Notes: generated by a model from the sequence alone, not told the origin. Counted from the stretch's first letter, positions 24,452-63,479 are shown. The stretch: DNA of 64,000 bases from Pempheris klunzingeri (GCF_042242105.1 NC_092012.1:3519970-3583969), one strand, 5' to 3'. Program-made: numbers and translations.

Positions 24452-27400
24452 TTATCTTGGCCGATGGTTGGCGAGCAGGAAGTCCTTGTCTTTGCAGGTG
24501 AGGCAGAGTTTGAGGTTCCTGAGCGAACCGCCGGCGGAGTAAAACGCCCAGACGCCCATCAGGAAGAGGATGACGTAGGTGGGAACCAGGCTGCCGACGT
24601 ACTCTGGGTTCTGGAAGGTCTGGAGGAGATCAACACAAAACGTGAAAAACCACAAAAAAATAATAACCAGAAACCACATTTATGCTTTTTTCCTGTTTTC
24701 CTTCTTTTTAGTGCTATTTTCTGTATTTACATGGACTTTAAGGATAATTCAAAAACATTTTTACATATTCTAGATTCAAAATGGCAGGTAAGTACAAAAT
24801 GTTTTGTAAGTGATCCAGTAGATCGCCTCAGCCGACAGCCACCTACAGGCTGTAATGTAGTCCTCTTGGGCAACCACACCGATCAACTACAATGTTTTTG
24901 CCACCAACTGGCTAATATTATGATTCAGAGTGTCTGACAATAATAAAGAATGAATCCCTCCAGAGAGAAACAACTGTTACATCGCTCTGTTCAAAGCCAC
25001 CAGACTCCATTGACAAAAGCAGTAATTTTACCTCACAGAACAAAGGAGTTGCTGTTCTACTGCTGCCTCAATTGGGCAGTTTGTTAAGTTTTTTTGTGAG
25101 ACTTTGGGGTTTGGAAGCGTAGGTTTGGATCCAACACAATATTAGTTTAACAAACAATAACACAAATAAACTGACCGATCGAGGCAGCAGCAGACCACCA
25201 CTTCTGTTTTTTTGCAAGGTGAAATTGCTGTTTTTGTGAATGGAGTCTGGTGGCTTTGGAGCGAGCGATATAACATCTGTTTCTGGTCAAACAAAAAGGA
25301 TCTTACAGGTCTTTATCTGTGGGGATCTTTTCCAAACTGTTGTCAGACACTTAGAATAACAATCTGAGCCTGTCATTGGTAAAAACAAGCACTTTTAGTG
25401 GAGATGTGCTTTGGCAGGTACAGTTGCCCCAAAGGATTAATATTACAGCCTGTTTCACGACTGCTAGCTGAGGTGATTACTGAGCCAACTCCACCAGTAC
25501 TCAGTCATTTCAAATCCAACATTTGCATTTAAAAAATAAAAAGGGACCAGGTTTAAAAATATCCTTTAAGCCACACGACCAACACTGGTGCAACACTCAC
25601 CAGACAGGAGACGATGAGGTGGCTGATGACGACGGCAGCCACCCCCCACCAGCGCTGCTTCTCGCAGGCGTCAAAGAAGACGACACCCCAGAACATGTGA
25701 AGCAGGATGATGGCCATCGTCATGAAGGCTGGAAAAGGAAAAGTGTTACATGCAGGAACTCCAACTAAGATTCTGCTTATCAAATTCACATTATTGTGGT
25801 GTTACTTCAACTTCAAGCTAAAACAGCGTACAGGCCTTACAGACTAAATACACGCTTCTTTATCGTGGACGCAACCAAAAATGGCTCTTATCCAACTGCA
25901 CACTTCTGCTGACGTTGGTACCTGAGGACAGGAAGTAATGCTGCGAGTCTCCATGGATCCCAATGGTGCCCGGCCCCACGGAGTCGGCCAGGATGTTCAC
26001 CACCGAGAACGCTCCACTCATGAAGCCGAAGCCGAGGCCGGACACTGAGACAAGACGAGGACAGAGGAGCGTTTTATTCCGCTGATGCATTTTACACAAC
26101 AACAAAAAATCTGCCTGCTACACCGGCACAGCCAATTTCAGTCTGCAACAAGACACTTTTAAGGTTATTTAGAAATAGAAACCGCATTTTGGTGAGATAG
26201 TTTGTCCACCACAGGGAATTTTGTGGTGAAACGTGTGATTTTCAGCCCCGACGGTGAAGATGATGTGAGGAACTCTAACTGTACCGTAGGCCAGCTGCCG
26301 TATGGAGATCGGCATGGTTTCCTCCTGGCTGAGAGCGAGGAGGCCTTCATTCGCCTTCCTGCAGGAGAACACAAACACACATCAGCTGTTTGGCCCGTCG
26401 CTTCACTGTGTGCCGTAAACAAGAACATCAATGGTGAATATGTGTGTCAGTCGGTGGAAGATGATACGAGCGGCAACAATGAACAGAAAAAGACGAAAGG
26501 TGGGAAACTGGAACGAACTAGAACAAACGGACACCAGGGCAGACAAACACGGTGGGAAACTACTCGTCAGGGCGTGACGATGGTGATGATGATGATGATG
26601 ATGAGAGTGCAGAAGCCTTTCATGATTTATAGTTTTTTTTTGTTATAAGATGAATTCGTGTGTAACAAAAAGTTTTCCACAATGACAAAACTCCTGGAGC
26701 TAAAAAAGAAGAAGGAAAAACACAAAATACCTGGTATCAGAGGACAGTTCTGACTGTTCTTGGCCATTTGTCTTTATAATTTTGGGTTATTTTAATGCAG
26801 GTTAGACATTTTCCAATAAATATCTCAAACATACAATCATTGCATTTCCATTTATTTCACTACAGTATGAAAAAAGGATATTCGTTCAGTTTGGATTCTA
26901 GAAAATTATGATTTTTCACATTTTATAGAACAATTTATCATTTCATTGAGAAAATAATCATCAGATTAACTAATGACATTGATGGTTACGTGCAGGCCAA
27001 TCTCTGATATGATATCACATTTATAAGAAATACCTCGCAAACAATATTGTAACATCAAAAAGCTGATTATGAACACAAAACTCAAAGACATTTCAAGTTT
27101 GCACATGTTGAATGACAGCGTACTGAAGGAAAAACAGTTCAGAAACAACAAAATGGTCAACAGCAATATTAAGTATATGAGATATAACATAGTAAACGGT
27201 CTAAAAATGCTAACTGAATCAGTCTGACATTGTCTTTCCCACTGATACATTATACTGCTGTCAAACTAGCAGCAGCAAACAGAAGTATCATTATCATCAT
27301 CGCTATCTCTGAGTATCCGCCAATATGTCTCGGCATCAGGTGGTTTTGCTTTCAGGCAGCACTGACCTTTTATTTCACTACACGTAACTCACAGATTACA

Positions 27401-30281
27401 AATCCTTAGTGGCATCTAGTGGTTGCTGGTGCTCAATAACATCAGGCGAGTCCCAGAGTCCAGTGATAGAATTAAATAAACTCAAAGGAGACTCAGGTGG
27501 TCTGAAAGACATCTTTAAAATTCTGATTTGTTTTACACCAACAACATGTGATGTCAACCTTCTTACAGTAAATATTAAAGATGCAGTTTGTTTTTCAGTC
27601 AAATTTCTCGTAGTAAAAATTTCACAGGCATCTCGACACAAGCTGTAAAAATCAGTAAGAAGGTACTAAAAAGAAAATCAAAAGAATAGCTAGTTTATGC
27701 CAAAACTAGTCTCACATATTCAGGCCTTCTATAATATTAGTACTTTGACAGGCAATGCAAAACAGGATACTCAGGGAAAAGACATTAAAAGGCATTTAAG
27801 ACATGGATAAATGCAAATATAAATACTTACAAACAAAAGAATAAGAGCAATAATACATTTGTTGTAACATTTGCACATGGGAGGTGAGCCCGGACTCATA
27901 GGACAGGACTCATTAACACCACGGATGGTTTAACAGCTGTGTGTAGCTCTGCAGAACGTTATTAAACCATTATCAAGCTCGTGTGAAGTGCACTGGACAA
28001 CACCAGCTTGGAAAAGCTCCGACTCGGTCTCATAAGACTCCCATGAGACACACCACCATCACCAAGAGTAGATATGGCACATCGATATCCTTCTGTGATA
28101 TCGGTTTAATAACATTATCTAGTTATACTCGTCTTTTTTTTTATCAGTAAAGATTGTTGTTGCCTCATTTAGCACCTTGGACTTCAAAATGGCAAACCAC
28201 AGATTGAGGAAGGAGAGAGAATACTGACAGAAACAGTCGGCAAACGGCGGGTTTTATATCAGACGGTGCCAAAAAATACATGGTTATGCTGGTAAAAGGC
28301 TCAGGAGCAGATTGACACCAACTATAATCTGGGTGATCCTGTCAGTGTAATAACGGAGACTCTACGGCAGCGACTTACTTCAGCAGCTTGTAGTAAGCGA
28401 AGCGGAAGGTTTCCTGCAGCAGGACGGACAGCACCACGCCGAAGATGAGGAGGCCTTTCTGCTGCGCCGCACTGTCCTTATTACTGATCTGAACCGAGAT
28501 GAACCACACCAGAGAGGACAGCAGCAGGGACACCAGCCAGAAAAACGCTCTGAGAGGGGAAACACACACCGTTAGTTACACGATACGACGCTCAGACACA
28601 GGCAGGTAATACATTCATTTAATTATGCTCCTTGTACTTGTTCATGCTTTATTAAGCCTTGCTTGGTCGTCATAGTGGTCACAAATGTGGATGTATAAAG
28701 TCTAAAATACTCTAAAGTAGGCAAATCCCACAAGGTATTCGTTTTTCCACAGGCTTTCCATTTTTGGCCCGAGGCTCAGGTACAAAACCAGACTGGAATG
28801 CCCTTTCCATTTACAAATGAGCTGTAACTTCGTAGTCGTTGACGTTATCAGAATCGTGTGGCAGGTTTCTGCACTGCAGTTATTTCTAATATTCTGACGC
28901 CGTCACGTAAACAATGATTAGTTTCATCTTTCTGCGTCATCCTGCTCTTGTTTCCTCTTCTTTTCTCTCTATGTAAAGCATCCTAGAGTTTCTTGAAAGG
29001 CTCTATATAAATCCTAGTTATTATTATTAGTAGTAGTATCTTTGATTAATCTGCTAGTTATTTGCTTGATTAACCCAGTAATTTTTTTTATCTATGAAAT
29101 GTCAGAAAATTGTGAGAAATGTCTCAACTCTTATCGAAATAATGATACGATCGTTATCGATACAATAACAATGAATCGATTACCAAAAAAACGTTGCTGA
29201 TTAATGTTCTGTTGATTTTCTAATCAGCTAATTGATTACTTAAGTGTAGAATTATCCCCATTTATATAAATAGAGGAAAAACTAAATTAATACATCTCTG
29301 GTACAACAAAAACACACACACTTTGAAACATTTGATTTTGATCACCACTCCCTGAATTCAGTATCCTTAAATTATATAATAAAGTAATGAATTAAAGTCC
29401 AACCTTAATCAATCAACATGGATTAAACTGACACTACATGTTTCAGTTATCTTAACCTCAAGTTGGACAACAACATTTCCATTCAAACAATAAGCTAATG
29501 CACTGTTCACTGATGCTGCACAGAGAGTTAAGGCATTGAAATGTTCTTTAAAATGTCAAAGCAGCTCTGAAACTACTTCAGTCTTTAAGTTTAGTTGAGT
29601 TTCTGCAGACTGTTTTAAAACAGTGGATGAAAATCAGTGCAACCCGTCAGAACCTTGATATTCCCATTATCGGACACAGTGTCTCTTCACCTGCTGCTCA
29701 GTATATTAAGCAGTTTAACGGACATCACTGTTAATTGCCTCTAAAATAACTGTAACACCGTATAGATGTCTGAACATAAACAACACCAGCTGCTAAAAGT
29801 AGCGACAAAAGAAGAAGCCTATACCAGTAAGTTAATGGTAATGGTAGCAAAGCTAACACCAGAGGACGTTTGGGCCTTTAAAATAAATATCTGAGGGATC
29901 ATCTCTTGTGTGTCTTCGCGTATGTGTGTAAGAAAAAAGCCTGAACAGCCTGACTGAGTCATTTTTAGTGTGTGACAGAGAAAACAGCTGTGTAACAGCA
30001 GGGTGTCCGACAATGGAAGCTAATGCAGCTAGCAGCTAGCTAATGATGCGGTCTGTTAGCTAGCAAGCTAGCTTTAGCAGATGCTAAGTTTTTGCTGAGT
30101 AAACGCGACAGTCGTGTCTGAATGACTCTGTTATAATGAAAACACGTTTATAATAAGCTTACTCTCACCCTGCTATTAGGAAAATGACCCTGAGCGGCTC
30201 CCGGGCGATGGTAAACAGGAACAGAGCGATGGCCGGGCCAAAGGCGATGAAGGTGCAGCCGAAGAACACCGCCGCCGTCAT
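24452..30281 (-). CDS. aph1b: APH1B, gamma-secretase subunit (complete, 6 exons)
   Basis: APH1 is a seven-pass membrane scaffold of gamma-secretase, together with presenilin, nicastrin and PEN2, which cleaves Notch, APP and other stubs within the membrane. Exons: 30281-30169, 28549-28379, 26358-26285, 26044-25922, 25728-25601, 24619-24452, total 777 nt, 258 residues plus stop; human APH1B is 257. Phases 2, 2, 1, 1, 0 all agree. The start reads MTAAVFFGCTFIAFGP, the family N terminus. The GxxxGxxxG helix-packing motif falls at G122, G126 and G130, and the two conserved membrane histidines at H171 and H197. The C terminus LKLCLTCKDKDFLLANHRPR matches the APH1B rather than the APH1A type. No truncation or odd residue seen. 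It is one of three adjacent minus-strand genes with separate promoters. Confidence 0.96.
24737..25572. mobile_element. Family A copy 5 (~835 bp, fills aph1b intron 5)
   Basis: Left end aaggataattcaaaaac, right end aggtttaaaaatatccttta; both A1 arms and the core are present. It occupies most of the 981-bp intron between aph1b exons 5 and 6. Confidence 0.85.
26359..28378. other. aph1b intron 2
   Basis: 2 kb, A/T-rich, with a (GAT)n stretch at 26580-26605. Nothing else recognised. Confidence 0.5.
28960..29035 (+). mobile_element. Probable LINE/SINE 3' tail
   Basis: tatgtaaagcatcctagagt followed by ttcttgaaaggctctatata and aatcctagttattattatta resembles the 3' tail shared by many fish LINEs and SINEs. 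Short and diverged. In aph1b intron 1. Confidence 0.4.
29040..29250. repeat. Dispersed repeat family C, fragment
   Basis: ttgattaatctgctagttat, then tatgaaatgtcagaaaattg and aatcagctaattgattac. In aph1b intron 1. Confidence 0.5.
30014..30090. repeat. GCTAGC-rich cluster in aph1b intron 1
   Basis: Multiple gctagc and gctaa words (agctagcagctagctaatg; gttagctagcaagctagc) about 80-150 bp after aph1b exon 1. Common near fish gene starts; function unknown. Confidence 0.5.
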
Positions 30282-31426
30282 TTTGGCTCTTTGTGGGAGA
30301 AACCGGCGACCCGAAGCGCCTTTTCTGTGTTTCCTTACGAGCGTGAGTGACGGATACTGGTTTCTAAACTTTCTTAAATCGCAGCCTGCCTCGCTGTCCC
30401 TGATGGGAGAGTTTCTTCTTCCTCTTCTTCCTCAAGCAGCGTATCACAGGGGCTGCTCGTGACGTCAGGCCTCGTCACATGACCCGAGAGGGGGGAAAAA
30501 ACTTTATTGACAAAAGAAGTAATTACACAAACACATTAAATGTGAATAAAAACATGAAAAAGCTTTTAAAAAAATATATATAATTGGAGCAATTGAATTG
30601 TCAAACTTGAAGTTACGTAATACTAAAAAAATCTTTTGAATATTTTGGAAAAACTAGTTAGAACAACTTAATTTTTACAAGTAATCAGCTTAAAAACTTG
30701 TGTTTATGCTAACAGTTATTAAGTAAGAGTTAAATTAAAATACCTCTGACTGTAGAGGAAAAGCTTAGTCCCCTATCTCACTTTCATTCGTTGGTCAAAT
30801 AATAATAATAATGATAATAATAGAATAATAAAAATAAAATAATAATTTGATAGGAAGTAGCCATAACTCAAAAAGATTCACACAAACGGTTGCGTTGCAT
30901 TTTACACAGCTGTAGTCCATTTCTTACTAGAATATAAATCTTTATTTTATCAACTGGAGCATTTTAGTCAACATACAAAGTTATGTTCATAATTTCTGGT
31001 AATGAAGTTCATAATACTTTAATCCTTTAAAAACCTTACAAAGCCAAACAATCAATGGATTAATGGAAAAAAATAATCGGTAGATTGATCTATAATGGAA
31101 ATAAATCATTAGTTGCAGTCTGAATAAGTACAAAATAGTCAATATGAGCAGCTCAACCAATAATAATAATCTAGTGACAGAATAAATAATAGTGCAACAG
31201 TTACATTTTCCTCCTACTTTTACTTTTAATATGTTGTTGTTGCCTCATATGATTTATTATGTTCATCTTTCTTACTTAAGATTTTACATTTTCTACGCAG
31301 AGTTAGTCCTTCTACTTTTGCAGAGTGGTATTAGTGCATTAACTCAATACCTCCTCCACCCCTGGATCTGTAGCTCCTTATAATCGATCAAATTATCACC
31401 ATGAAACACACAAAAGCACCACATGC
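30282..31426. other. Intergenic region between aph1b and tnni2
   Basis: GC-rich aph1b promoter part up to about 30480 (tgacgtcag at 30459-30467 is a CRE-like word), then A/T-rich DNA with repeats C and B. No TATA box recognised for aph1b. Confidence 0.55.
31000..31370. repeat. Dispersed repeat, families C then B (same order as 9200-9545)
   Basis: aatggattaatggaaaaaaa, then tcattagttgcagtctgaat, then ctacttttacttttaatatg and ctcaatacctcctccacc. The same blocks occur in the same order at 9240-9545. Lies between aph1b and the tnni2 poly(A) signal. Confidence 0.5.
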
Positions 31427-31432
31427 TTTATT
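31427..31432 (-). promoter_or_regulatory. tnni2 poly(A) signal (AATAAA)
   Basis: Minus-strand AATAAA about 95 nt after the troponin I stop codon, giving a short 3' UTR as is usual for highly expressed muscle genes. Confidence 0.65.
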
Positions 31433-31525
31433 TCTTTTAATCATTTATACAAACTTTCGACATTGTGGACTCACATAATACACAGAAATCAGTAATGCTG
31501 CTCAACAGCACAGCAGAACAAGTGT

Positions 31526-33606
31526 TTAGGCTTCTGTCTCAAACATCTTCTTCCTGCCGTCCATCCCGGACTTGTCCTCGATGTTCTTCCTCCAGTCGCC
31601 TGTTTGCTTCTCCTGAGAGAAACAGAGAAAAACAGCATATTCAAATCATTAAGACTTTCTCTAAGACGTTAGAAAGTTTGATATCAAAGATGAGTGCACA
31701 GAAATCAGAGGAGCAAGAGGAAGTTAGCTGTCCTTCTGATGTGAAACCTGAAGTACGCACCTCGTCTTTCACCTCCTTCTTGACCTGCTTCAGGTTGGCC
31801 CTCAGGTCCATGGACACTTTATGTTTGGAGCCCAGCAGAGCCGACAGCATGGCGTCAGCCGACATTCGCACCTTCTTCAGGGCCGGCTTCTTAAACTTCC
31901 CGTTCAGGTCCTGAACCATCACCTTCAGGTCGTCAATCTGACAGAAAAGACACGTGAGCTGAAAACCTTTGGTCTGCTTAAATCACATGGGTTGTCTTCA
32001 AGATGCATCCAAATTAAGAAAAATATATGTAGCCCTTTAAATACTGGGACAGAAATATGTTCAACTCTCTGCAAACTTCCACATTCAAATTCAGTTTTTG
32101 TATTGTAGTTTACTGAGACACATCAATGGTGACCAGTAAGAGCAATCGAGTGCAGACTCACACATCAGAACCTCCGTCAACACATGAACTAACATTAAAA
32201 TTAAAATTAAAATGATTCCAGTTCAGTTTCAGGTCCAGGTCCTCCAACACTGTGCTTCACCAGACGTACCTCCACGTTGGACTTGTTTACTTTGATCGTC
32301 ATGTCGTATAGCTCCTCGTCGACCAAATCAATCTGCTTGTGAACTTTCCGGCACAGCTCCTGGTGTTTTAACAGACAGAGAAACTTCCTTCTCAAACAAG
32401 CAGAGGATTCATTCTCTCACATTTCATGTTACAGAGCCCATTTACTTTAAGTCCTGCTCTCTGTTTTGGTTTATAGTATAGATATAAGCTGCAGTGTTCT
32501 CCAAACACCAAGACACCAAGTTCTGATAGCCAGCAATAAAATCATCACCAAACTCAAAGACTCATGGGAAAAAAAAGAGGAATCATTGTGTGTTTGTTGA
32601 GATAATAATGAAGTGATCATTTGTTCAGATGTTATGTGCAAGTAGAGTAACACATACCCATTTAGATTAGAATAACATCTGACCTGCCACCTTCTAATAT
32701 CACCTGTAGTAGCCAGAGGGTGGATGTTTACCTGGAGCTCCTGCATGCAGCTTGGGATGGAGAGAGCGGGGCAGTTCTCCTCCATGTACTTCATCTTCTC
32801 CGTCTCGGCCTCCTGCGCCTCCTCCTCCAGCATCGCCTCACCGATCTGCAGCAGCAAGCTCTGAAGAGGAAGATGAGGGGAGAGTTCAGAGCACCGGACC
32901 ACCAGGCCGACACTAAAGTACGACCACGACAAGGTGGCGTCTTAATCCAGTGTTTATGCAAGTGTGTGTAGGCTATGATATCTTTATTCAAGTCTTTCAA
33001 TCAGGTAAATAACCCACTTAAATCTAATGTTAGGATGTAGTCACAGCACCAACATATGAAGGTTTAGGACAGAAATTATTGTTCTATGTATTTTAGCACA
33101 GTTATTTTAATGTCTAGTCATATTTTCTTCTTCTTTTTCATTCTCCTTCTTTATGTTCTGTGTTTGTATCACCAATTCTGCCATTACAGAACATTTTATT
33201 TTCCACCACAAACTTTAACAGTTATTTATTTGATAAAAACAATATGTATTTCATAATAGTAGTTTTTCAAATGTGAAAGAGTTGCAATGGTGTACCACAA
33301 GGAAGCTGTTTGGGGCCATTTAAGACAGTGATGATATTTCAGTTCTTTAACAAGCTGCCTCACAAATCTGGAAATTAAGAAAACGCCTTTCATCAGCATC
33401 TTACTCTACCTTGAGGTGATTCCTCCGGCTCGTCGACATCTTTTTCCTTTATAGGAAGAAAAAGAAGTAGAAGAAGATGAAGGAGAAAAGGGAAAAGCAG
33501 AAGTACAAGTAGAAGAAGATGGAGGAGGAGAAGAAGAAGAGGATTAATGAGTATTTCTGTGAGTTTTGTAGATTTAGAAAGTTCAGATCAGGACTCACTC
33601 TGCCAT
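31526..33606 (-). CDS. tnni2: Fast skeletal muscle troponin I (complete, 6 coding exons)
   Basis: Inhibitory subunit of the troponin complex on thin filaments; it blocks actomyosin until calcium binds troponin C. Exons: 33606-33599, 33446-33410, 32860-32732, 32359-32270, 31937-31761, 31612-31526; 528 nt, 175 residues plus stop. The first coding exon holds only 8 nt (ATGGCAGA before GTGAGTCC) and joins exon 2 in phase to give [15 protein letters not shown]. The troponin-C-binding N helix follows ([14 protein letters not shown]), then the troponin-T-binding coiled-coil. The inhibitory and switch regions are at about residues 100-125 ([20 protein letters not shown]), and the C terminus reads [19 protein letters not shown]. 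No cardiac N-terminal extension is present and the wording is of the fast (TNNI2) type. Fish carry several tandem or dispersed tnni2 copies, so the paralogue letter is undetermined. Confidence 0.94.
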
Positions 33607-33665
33607 CCTGCCTGCTGCTGAGAGAAGAGACGACAGAAGAATGGAAACACCGGCTTTCTGGTCTC

Positions 33666-33671
33666 TTTATA
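33666..33671 (-). promoter_or_regulatory. tnni2 TATA box
   Basis: TATAAA on the minus strand about 60 nt before the ATG of the 8-nt coding exon. A start site about 30 nt downstream would leave a ~35-nt leader. Its position, directly before a well-formed first exon and donor, supports it as the core promoter. Confidence 0.6.
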
Positions 33672-33681
33672 GATGTTGGTT

Positions 33682-33720
<39 letters not shown>

Positions 33721-33728
33721 AGATGGAC

Positions 33729-33787
33729 CAGTTGTCCTCAGAAGCTGCCCGTTGAATTCCTAAGAGAGGGGTCGACGGCAGCAGCTG
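33729..33787 (-). promoter_or_regulatory. Candidate muscle E-boxes upstream of tnni2
   Basis: CAGCTG at 33782-33787 and CAACTG (plus CAGTTG) at 33729-33734 lie 60-120 bp upstream of the TATA box, on the far side of the TG repeat at 33687-33717. CAGCTG is the classic binding sequence for MyoD-family factors. E-boxes are short and common, so this is suggestive only. Confidence 0.35.
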
Positions 33788-34779
33788 AGCTTCTAACAAA
33801 CTCTTCAGGAATTTTCTTCTGGAAGCATCTTTAGACGACGTGGGACCACAACAGAGACTCTGCACAGTTTTACTTCTGCTTTTTTTAATGAATTAAAGGA
33901 CAAGTCTGGAAATCAAAACACCAAAGAAAATGATTAAGTATTATGTGTGTACATTTAGAGTCTACAGGATGTTGTACAGGATGACATATTCCTTCATTAC
34001 TGTGGACACAGACACAACTTTAATAATAGGGATGTATGTCACATTCAAGACATGAACACAGCTCAAAATAGAAGAAACTACACAAAGAAAATAAGAAAAA
34101 TAAGTCCATAAAATAGAATAAAAGATCCAATAGAAAGCCAAAGAGAGAAAAGTTATTTTAAAAAGTGTAACTCGTGCTTACAGTTAACATTTTGACTCAA
34201 TCCTACACACACAGATTAATCTACCACTGACAATAGTCCCCAACAGATGCACTATTTCCTGCAGTTTGAGTAACATCAACTCAAAACTACAGTGAGCAGC
34301 TGTGTCAGACAATGACTGAGCTGATGCTTTTATAAGGGAGCTAATGGGCTTTGGAGGAAGTCAGAAAGTGTTAAAAGATACAAAAACTAGTAAAACCAGT
34401 AATTTCTTAACAGGAACTGTAAATTTCTTTCATACTATGGTCTAATGTTACTGTAAGTGAAGACAAAAGTGGCTTTAAGCATGAAAAAACAGACCTCAGC
34501 TATCAGGAGACAAAGAAAAGTATTTATACGGAGCCGTCTGTGATGCTCGTGACACACGATCGTCCATAAAGACAAAGGAAGCTCAGTTTCTTACAGTGTG
34601 GAGGGCTTTTCTGCCGTCCTTGGTTTCATCTGAGTCAGCTCAGCTGTAGTCTGCAACAGCTGACCGCTGTGCTCGTTTCAGTCCTGCTATTTCACACACA
34701 GTGACGGAGCTCAGCACAGATCCATTCATGGCTTAAGAGAAATAAAGATAGCTCTGATAATGACTCATGGAAGAGTGAA

Positions 34780-34810
34780 GAGTGATTTGATTTGATTTGA
34801 TTTGATTTGT
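34780..34810. repeat. (GATTT)n pentanucleotide repeat
   Basis: Five to six copies of gattt between tnni2 and glg1. Confidence 0.85.
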
Positions 34811-35884
34811 TGTTTAAAAAAAAAAGGTCTGTCACTACCAGTGGAATGATGGAGATGAATGTAATTTTGTTTATGGTGCTCAGAGAAGCTCAGAGAAGCA
34901 AAACACATCACAGGTTTTCATTCAAAGTTAAAAAAAAAAATGGTCAAAGAAAGGTTTATTGATCATCTAAAATATAATATAAATAAGATGATATAAATAA
35001 TACATAAGGTAATATAAATATAAATATAAGAGAGGTGTGTAAATGCCATTAAATACCTTCAAAATAAAAGTCATAACTAACTCTGAGAGCAGGACGGAAG
35101 TGTGTTTGGTGGCGGAGCAGAAAAAACCTCCCAGCAGCTGTCAGCTCTAAACTGGGAGGATTTATTGCTCTTACTGGTTCCCAATATATTCAGCTGCTGG
35201 GAGGGACACACACACACACACACACACAAATGCTTTTCCATTATAGTTTGATTGTGGTTTCACCGGATCAACACAGTAAAAGAAACCAAAAATAACAGAA
35301 CTTTTCTGAAACACAACATTAAATGTGAATGAATGAGCTTATTAAGGCAAAAGTCACATTTTTTTGTATCTTTTACGGTTGAGTTATGACTAAAAAACAC
35401 ATTCACTCGCTCATGTTTAGCAGGTAACAGATGAACTAAAGGGTGTAGCTGTTAGTGTCAACCTGCACCACCCACAGGAGAGCAGAGCAGCACCAGCAGC
35501 AGCTCAGACCTGCACATGTTTAACGCTTAATGTCGCCTCCTGCAGGCAACTATAACATCTGAATCACCTGCAGGCGTCAAATGTTGCTGTTATCAAGCAT
35601 CATTCTCAGGTTAATCTATCCATGTTAATCTTATTTCCAGCTATTCTATGTTTTATTTGGAATATTCATATTATTTCATTATCATCAGTCAGTAAGTGAT
35701 TTGATTGGATCAGACTGTCTCCATGATTAGTATATACTAACCTGTACAAGGTGATCTACCTGTAGAATATTACTTTCTGTTCAGGACTGCTCTTGGACAC
35801 ACATGTACTATTAGAAATGTTTATTTCAGCCATTTTTGTTTGATGTCTTTATATTCTGCCGGGTCGCAGTATATAAAGAAGTAT

Positions 35885-36110
35885 ATACACTGTTGCCCAT
35901 AAAGTTGGAATAAAATGTTTTTTACCTCTTCTCATGAAATTATTGTGACAATGTGATTTATTCTTGATAGATAAAGTTTATATCTTCTCTACTTTATTGA
36001 TCAAACTCTTCCAAACATATCACAGTGAAACTTAAACCACAATGAACCTTTGCAAACTGTATATTCAGGGGTATTGAACAATTATTCCAACTTTATGGGC
36101 AACAGTGTAT
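35885..36110. mobile_element. 226-bp inverted-repeat MITE with ~29-bp perfect TIRs
   Basis: Left end atacactgttgcccataaag followed by ttggaataa; the right end is its exact reverse complement (ttattccaactttatgggca then acagtgtat). A/T-rich flanks with TA are compatible with a Tc1/mariner-type target duplication. The interior has no coding potential. Lies between tnni2 and glg1. Confidence 0.85.
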
Positions 36111-36194
36111 AAAGTAATATATAATAATTTATTAGTTTATTTATGATTTCTATTACTAATATAAAACATAACATAGTGTTCTTATTGTAATTCA

Positions 36195-36247
36195 GATGCA
36201 TCTAGCTGCTATGGACATGTAATTTCCCTACAGGGATTAATAAAGTA

Positions 36248-36332
<85 letters not shown>
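36195..36332 (+). mobile_element. LINE 3' tail with (ATCT)n
   Basis: aatttccctacagggattaa followed by taaagtaatc and a (TATC)n run from about 36248 to 36332. This is the characteristic 3' terminus of fish L2-type LINEs, whose tetranucleotide tail marks the insertion end. The remainder of the LINE is missing. Confidence 0.6.
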
Positions 36333-36687
36333 GTGGAGTTAAAAGGCTGATATTTCACTGAAATGTTGTGGATAACAGTGGTTAAAATAGCATAAAGTAA
36401 ATAAACCCAAGTAAAGTACAAGTACCTCAAAACTAGTGCTGTATTTGAGTAAATATTTATTTACACCACTGACAATAAGTCAAATTAATAAACATATATT
36501 TTTAAAATGTTTTTTTTAAAAAAAACATCAGTGTAAAAAATGTAAAAAATAAAATTTTTATTTGCTAATCTTATTTGATAAAACGACCGGAAGTTGTACG
36601 GTTAGTCAGGGCCAGAAGGCTTTTATTGTGAACTACCTGACCGGAAGTGGTGCACCGTCTCCAGATCAGCTTGACAGTGGTGTGAAG

Positions 36688-63177
<26,490 letters not shown>

Positions 63178-63445
63178 GTAAAGACCCGGAGGAGGATTTC
63201 ACCTCAGCACGGTTCCCACCGAGTCTGTCAAAGACTTGAAACATCTAATTTATGTTTTACATTTTTATTCTTTTAGATCATTACATTTCTTTAATTTGGA
63301 GGCTTCAGATTTCATCTTAAGTTTGAATTCATCTATTTTTGTCTTTGTCTTATTTTACATCTTTAATCGTCACTATTCTATTTGTATTGTAGCTCCTCCA
63401 GGTGTTTACACTTATCTATGAGTATCTGGAGCCAGAACACTAGTA

Positions 63446-63479
63446 GCTTAGCTTAGCTTAGCTTAGCTTAGCTTAGCAT
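63446..63479. repeat. (TTAGC)n pentanucleotide repeat
   Basis: About seven copies of cttag in the last glg1 intron. The inverse form (taagc)n occurs at 44273-44290. Confidence 0.85.

Larger units (their letters stand above)
33672..36687. other. Intergenic region between tnni2 and glg1 (divergent promoters)
   Basis: tnni2 and glg1 point away from each other, so this ~3-kb stretch holds both promoters: E-boxes near 33730-33790, the GATTT repeat, a CA repeat at 35208, the 226-bp MITE, a LINE tail with (ATCT)n, and a GC-rich glg1 leader from about 36580 without a TATA box. Nothing coding was found. Confidence 0.6.

Noticed and set aside
32471..32932. 153-residue minus-strand frame
   Set aside because: Contains troponin I exon 3 (32860-32732) read through its splice sites into introns; only the exon part is real.
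36562..36687. Longer glg1 N terminus from an upstream in-frame ATG
   Set aside because: It would bury the signal peptide 42 residues inside; ATG 36688 gives a normal signal sequence.
63236..63421. Frame ending in VAPPGVYTYL as the last glg1 exon
   Set aside because: Only a chance likeness to the VAP start of the expected terminal segment. There is no AG acceptor directly before it and no transmembrane helix. The last exon is taken to be outside the window.
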